Positions 60,629 through 64,000 of a stretch of DNA of 64,000 nt are shown here, one piece after another (position 1 is the first letter of the stretch; every line of letters begins with the position of its first letter). The notes under the pieces were generated by a model. That model worked only from the letters and a program-made list of their open reading frames with translations. It made no database searches and was not told where the DNA came from. Origin of the DNA: Homalodisca vitripennis (Eukaryota; Arthropoda; Insecta; Hemiptera; Cicadellidae). Location: NCBI RefSeq assembly GCF_021130785.1, contig NC_060211.1, forward strand, positions 128,376,001-128,440,000, in the 5' to 3' direction. A program made the translations under genes and the position numbers.

Positions 60629-60884
60629 TTAGGGAGGTAACGGTGTCGGTACGGGGTACGTTGTGGAGCAGAGACACCTCACCGAACACGTCCCCGGGGA
60701 ACAAGTGTGAAGTTACTTCCGTCACCAGTTTCCCGAACACTGGGTCCATCTTGGTGTAGGTGACCTCCAGCTCGCCGCGCAGCACGAACCCTAGGAACGT
60801 GGACTCGTGCTCCTGCTTCACGATCACCCGGTCCGGGCCGAAATACTCGAAGTACGTCGAGGCCACCAACTCTTTCCGTACGTT
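60629..60884 (-). CDS. CNBD2-like protein, exon with core of first CNB domain
   Basis: 256 nt, entered in phase 0 after a CTGTGCAG acceptor and leaving in phase 1 at a strong A|GTAAGT donor. It encodes FEYFGPDRVIVKQEHEST, FVLRGELEVTYTK and LFPGDVFGEVSLLHNVPRTD, a near-canonical CNB beta-barrel with its phosphate-binding cassette. The cassette keeps the Gly-Glu pair and the phosphate-contacting Arg (FGE...PR). The usual Ala-Ala/Ala-Thr after Arg reads Thr-Asp, so nucleotide binding is plausible but not assured. Continuation past the donor (to 60546) is intronic. Confidence 0.88.
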
Positions 60885-61979
60885 CTGCACAGGACAAGAT
60901 TTTTTCTGACCAATACTGCCAATTTAGATGTATTCAAAGTAAAATACAGATCCCGGACCTAAAACCGACTATGACTTGTCTTTTAATGGTATTTAAAAAT
61001 TACAGTTATCATTTACACCGTTAGCTATGCAGAGCTGTACTGACGACCATCTTGCTTTAAGCGCAATAAGTACAATGTTAAACTTCAAAAACATTTACGC
61101 CCTTTGTTTGATCATAGAGTTATGAGAGATGTCTTATTTTAAAGACATACATAACATTGTGTACTTTAACTAGTCCAGTATTGCTTCATAACACTCTCAG
61201 CCCCAGGCGTTTATGTTAAGGTGTCTCTACATTAAGTATAAATAAGGCGAGCATTTATATCCACGTGGGGCTGAGAGTGATTATAAAGATAGAAATTATA
61301 AACACTTTTTTTATAACCAAATAAATTTTCATCGGTTAATCAGTAAGTATCTCATACATTTTAAACTTTATAGTTTAAACCACCGACAAAGTAAACAATT
61401 CACAGAAACTCTCGAGTTTGAATGCGTATTAATCATAGTTTTAAAATGAGACATCCCCACAACTCTACAACCAAAAAATACTTATAGTGTTTGAGGTTTA
61501 GCATTAATCTTATTATGCAATACTCACTACAGCCAACTCTAACGAGGTTTTAATTATTCCCTATTATATGAATAAAATTGTATAAATAAATAACATTTGA
61601 CTTCCTTGAACATTGTTTGGCATTTTGGTCGGCAGTTCTTAAGAGGTCCCTCTCTTTATGACCTGGTTGAACCATTATCATTGGAGATAAGTGTTCACGA
61701 TCCAGCGAATCAAAGTATACTCCTCTACTGGTGTATGCAATATTCCTACAATAATACAACTAAATATTCCTGGATTAAGAATTTATTTTTAAATTTTTTT
61801 ATTATTTTTTTTGTAAGTGGAACGGATAAATTCAATAACAATTTAGGTAAATGTGAATTGTAAAGGATTTTTTGAGGGGTGGTGGATGAGCGAGTTAGAA
61901 TTACTACAATAATTTGTTAGCAAAATAACTGTAAATATTCATCAAAAATATATACATAGATAACAAGTATATATATAAG
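60885..61979. other. Intron 1 of the visible CNBD2-like gene, part
   Basis: AT-rich; no element or exon recognised. The plus-strand frame at 61597-61863 ends in a Phe-rich low-complexity tail and is not called. Confidence 0.5.
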
Positions 61980-62050
61980 GGCTCTGTGGTAAAGTGGTAA
62001 CATGCTCGCCCGGAAAGTGAGAGACCCGGGTTCGAGTCCCCGCGGAGCAA
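61980..62050 (+). mobile_element. tRNA-like SINE head
   Basis: GCTCTGT (61981) can pair with GCGGAGC (62042-62048) as an acceptor stem with two G-U pairs. CTCGC/GTGAG enclose a 7-nt anticodon-like loop CCGGAAA, and CCGGGTTCGAGTCCCC gives a perfect B box (GGTTCGAGTCC). The A box is TGGTAAAGTGGTA. It is not a good tRNA: position 33 is C rather than U, the T-stem has a C-C mismatch and overall length is about 69 nt. It is followed by an AT-rich body, as in a SINE. Confidence 0.6.
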
Positions 62051-62094
62051 GTACTTTTTGCAACTCAATGTTTATTGATAATAATATATATGTA

Positions 62095-62235
62095 ATATAT
62101 AATATTTATATATATATAATATTTATTTATTTATTTATTTATTAACACTCTAAGCTACAGGTGGGTATGGCCGCTCAGAAATTATTACACTTGTTGCTCA
62201 AAGTGTTCATAAATAAAATCTTCCCTTAATAACAT
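62095..62235 (-). mobile_element. Possible LINE/SINE 3' tail remnant
   Basis: On the minus strand, a short non-coding segment (GGCCATACCCACCTGTAG, TTAGAGTG) runs into TTAATAAATAAATAAATAAA. That is the same style of AAAT tail as the LINE ending at 42012. It is too short to classify. Confidence 0.35.
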
Positions 62236-62472
62236 CGTTAATTACCGAAGGACCTATAAAACACCTGATCTCTTTTTGCGATTAACAGGCAAAGCAAAAA
62301 TACGGTTAACGATCATTATACAGCAAAATATAATCTTTAATTTGGTCTCGTACCATCCATTTTAAATTGGTGATGACCAATTGTCATTGAAGTGTGTTTA
62401 CATAAATTTGATTGGAAACTGAGTTTTTTCTTGATAGAGTAAGTTTTATAACAGTACTGCGCAAGTCAATAC

Positions 62473-62577
62473 CTCAGGATAGCGTCTAAAGCACTTGAGA
62501 TTGCCGATGACTTTATAGAGACTCTCGATGTCTTCTTCTGTGCGTAGCGATGCGTCTTTCCTCAACAACGACTTGTT
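62473..62577 (-). CDS. CNBD2-like protein, first visible exon
   Basis: 105 nt, phase 0 at both ends, between acceptor TTTGTTTACAG and donor CCTGAG|GTATTG. It encodes KSLLRKDASLRTEEDIESLY then KVIGNLKCFRRYPE, matching the helical N-terminal cap that precedes the first CNB domain in vertebrate CNBD2 ('R-[ST]-E-E-[ED]-[LI]-x-x-L ... F-[RK]-R-Y'). The five visible exons total 1137 nt (378 codons plus stop). The start codon and any further N-terminal exons lie beyond 62577, probably outside the window. The family is linked to male germ cells in mammals; no insect role is inferred here. Confidence 0.85.
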
Positions 62578-64000
62578 CTGTAAACAAAAGTTAGTGTACT
62601 TAGTATTCGACAACAATGATACATCTTTATTCACCAGAAAATGTATATATAATTACATTATACTACTTTATATGCAATACTCTGTAAATGTTTACACCAA
62701 CTTCGTATGTTACGTTGATGTTTAGAATGGAATGTGCCTAGGATATCAATATATGAACTAAATAACATTTAAACAGAAACACTTTAAAAATAATCCCAAA
62801 TGGAAGAAAATACATCAACTTAGGAAATTATATGCATCGTATCATACGCATATAATAATGTTATTTTGACCAGACATTCACTTGCATGTCTAACCATAGC
62901 AGTCAAAATATTATTTAATTCAGAAAAACTTACCTAGCCTACTTGAGGACTTGCCACCATACCCGAAGTTTTACCACTCTACCTGAGAGCTAAGTATCCT
63001 ATCCATAGGCCTACTTCCCTATCCGAAAGCAAACCATCCTAGCCAATAGCTAAACGCCACACCCAAGAGAGCCAACTTCCCCATCTGAATGAAAGATTAC
63101 TACCGTAGGCCCTACTCAAGAGGAATTTTTTTCCCTTTCTTAGGGAATATTTTTTAATGTGTTAGACCTTTCCAAATTAACAAACAAATTAAAGTGGGTC
63201 TTATAAGCTATGGGTAAATGAAACTGCTGAGGATAACATTATATAAAAACAAAAATCAGTAATTTGGTGATTAAGTATTTCCAAGCAAAGTCCGTTTTGT
63301 GTCTCTTGCCTATTCACATAAACAAAATGAGTGGAACGTAAATATGAATTTAATTTATGAAGTAAAATACAACAATTAAAAACTAACATCAAACATTTTG
63401 TGGAGTTTTTTTTATGCCAATGGCATTTTTAATTGATTATACGAAACCGTTTTGAGAAGAAACTGTCCAGCCCCAACTCTTTTGATCGATGATCGATTTT
63501 GTGACCACTCGGTTATGGATTTGCAACCTTAATCCTCCTCTACGGTGAATATCTAATAAATATATTAGTTGATTATTGGCATTGCTAATTTAAAAAGTAA
63601 ACTACAGGTAAATAATATAATTACTTTGACATGTAATAAAAACAAAACTTAAAATGATGATTGTATCTTTTAAATACTCTTATCCTAGTTATTGTATGTG
63701 TTTGATATTAAAATCTATGATACACGTGACATACGTTACAGGTGATTTACGACTCTAAATATACGTCACTACAAAAAAAACACAAACTCTGTACGTACTA
63801 TTAAATGTTGAAATGAAAACTGATAGTGGAGTTTGGGTGGTAACATGAAATTTTCCAAAACAATTGATGTTACTTAATAGTTTTGAATAGTGAAAAGTTC
63901 AAGGAAATTATAATATGACAATAATCCATCTCGTTTAATACCTCTATGTAATAAACGTAATTATGTTTATTAATTCTGTTAGGCTCGTGTTAACAACCGA
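62578..64000. other. Upstream intron of the CNBD2-like gene, nothing recognised
   Basis: I searched the minus strand for another exon in frame with the visible ones and found none I could support. The block around 62930-63080 has an odd cadence, with CCTATCC/CCCTATCCGA/CCTAGCC phrases about every 30 bp, suggesting a decayed short tandem repeat. Confidence 0.45.

Noticed and set aside
61980..62050. Functional tRNA gene
   Set aside because: C in place of U33, a T-stem mismatch and short overall length. The AT-rich tail suggests a SINE.

Overview
The window is AT-rich eukaryotic DNA, almost certainly from an insect with an expanded, transposon-laden genome. The evidence is a cuticular protein with a Rebers-Riddiford (RR) chitin-binding domain, GT-AG introns of up to about 24 kb, and degenerate Penelope, non-LTR, Tc1/mariner and PIF/Harbinger elements. 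A hemipteran is a reasonable guess from the style of the repeats, but nothing here proves the order. Host coding sequence is only about 2.9 kb of the 64 kb.

Two host genes are supported. (1) A plus-strand RR cuticular protein gene. Its main exon is 45916-47655. I infer a signal-peptide first exon at 21632-21661 behind a GC-rich, TATA-containing promoter, joined by a 24.3 kb phase-0 intron. (2) A minus-strand cyclic-nucleotide-binding-domain gene resembling vertebrate CNBD2. Five exons (62577-62473, 60884-60629, 58410-58216, 52604-52350, 49122-48797) join in frame to 378 residues with two tandem CNB domains; the 5' end lies beyond the window. The two genes are convergent, with stop codons 1.1 kb apart. 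They share no obvious function.

Layout: 1-21.4 kb is gene-free, with a Penelope fragment (1.3-2.3 kb), a 105-bp minisatellite whose units carry an E-box (5.8-7.8 kb), a LINE remnant (9.1-9.7 kb), a small palindromic MITE (14.1 kb) and a 17-bp minisatellite (15.7-16.3 kb). 21.4-45.9 kb is the cuticle-gene promoter and giant intron. It holds a foldback MITE, a LINE fragment, a remarkable head-to-tail array of three long repeat units (29.07-36.87 kb) split by a 2.4 kb mariner-type element with 0.4 kb inverted repeats, a poly(A)-tailed retrosequence, a 5'-truncated LINE and a SINE. 45.9-48.8 kb is the cuticle exon and the convergent 3' ends. 48.8-62.6 kb is the CNBD2-like gene. Its introns contain two LINE pieces meeting tail to tail, a mariner-type MITE, a PIF/Harbinger element nested inside a second Harbinger-derived element, a 5S-rRNA-derived SINE and a tRNA-derived SINE.

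The most unusual material is the three-unit array. Each unit has a GC-rich hairpin head, a block of long G-runs, a body of degenerate subrepeats of very roughly 150 bp, and a GTCA-rich tail. I do not recognise it as a described family. No conventional gene cluster or defence-like system is present. Exon joins, element boundaries and family names were read by eye and need alignment to confirm.
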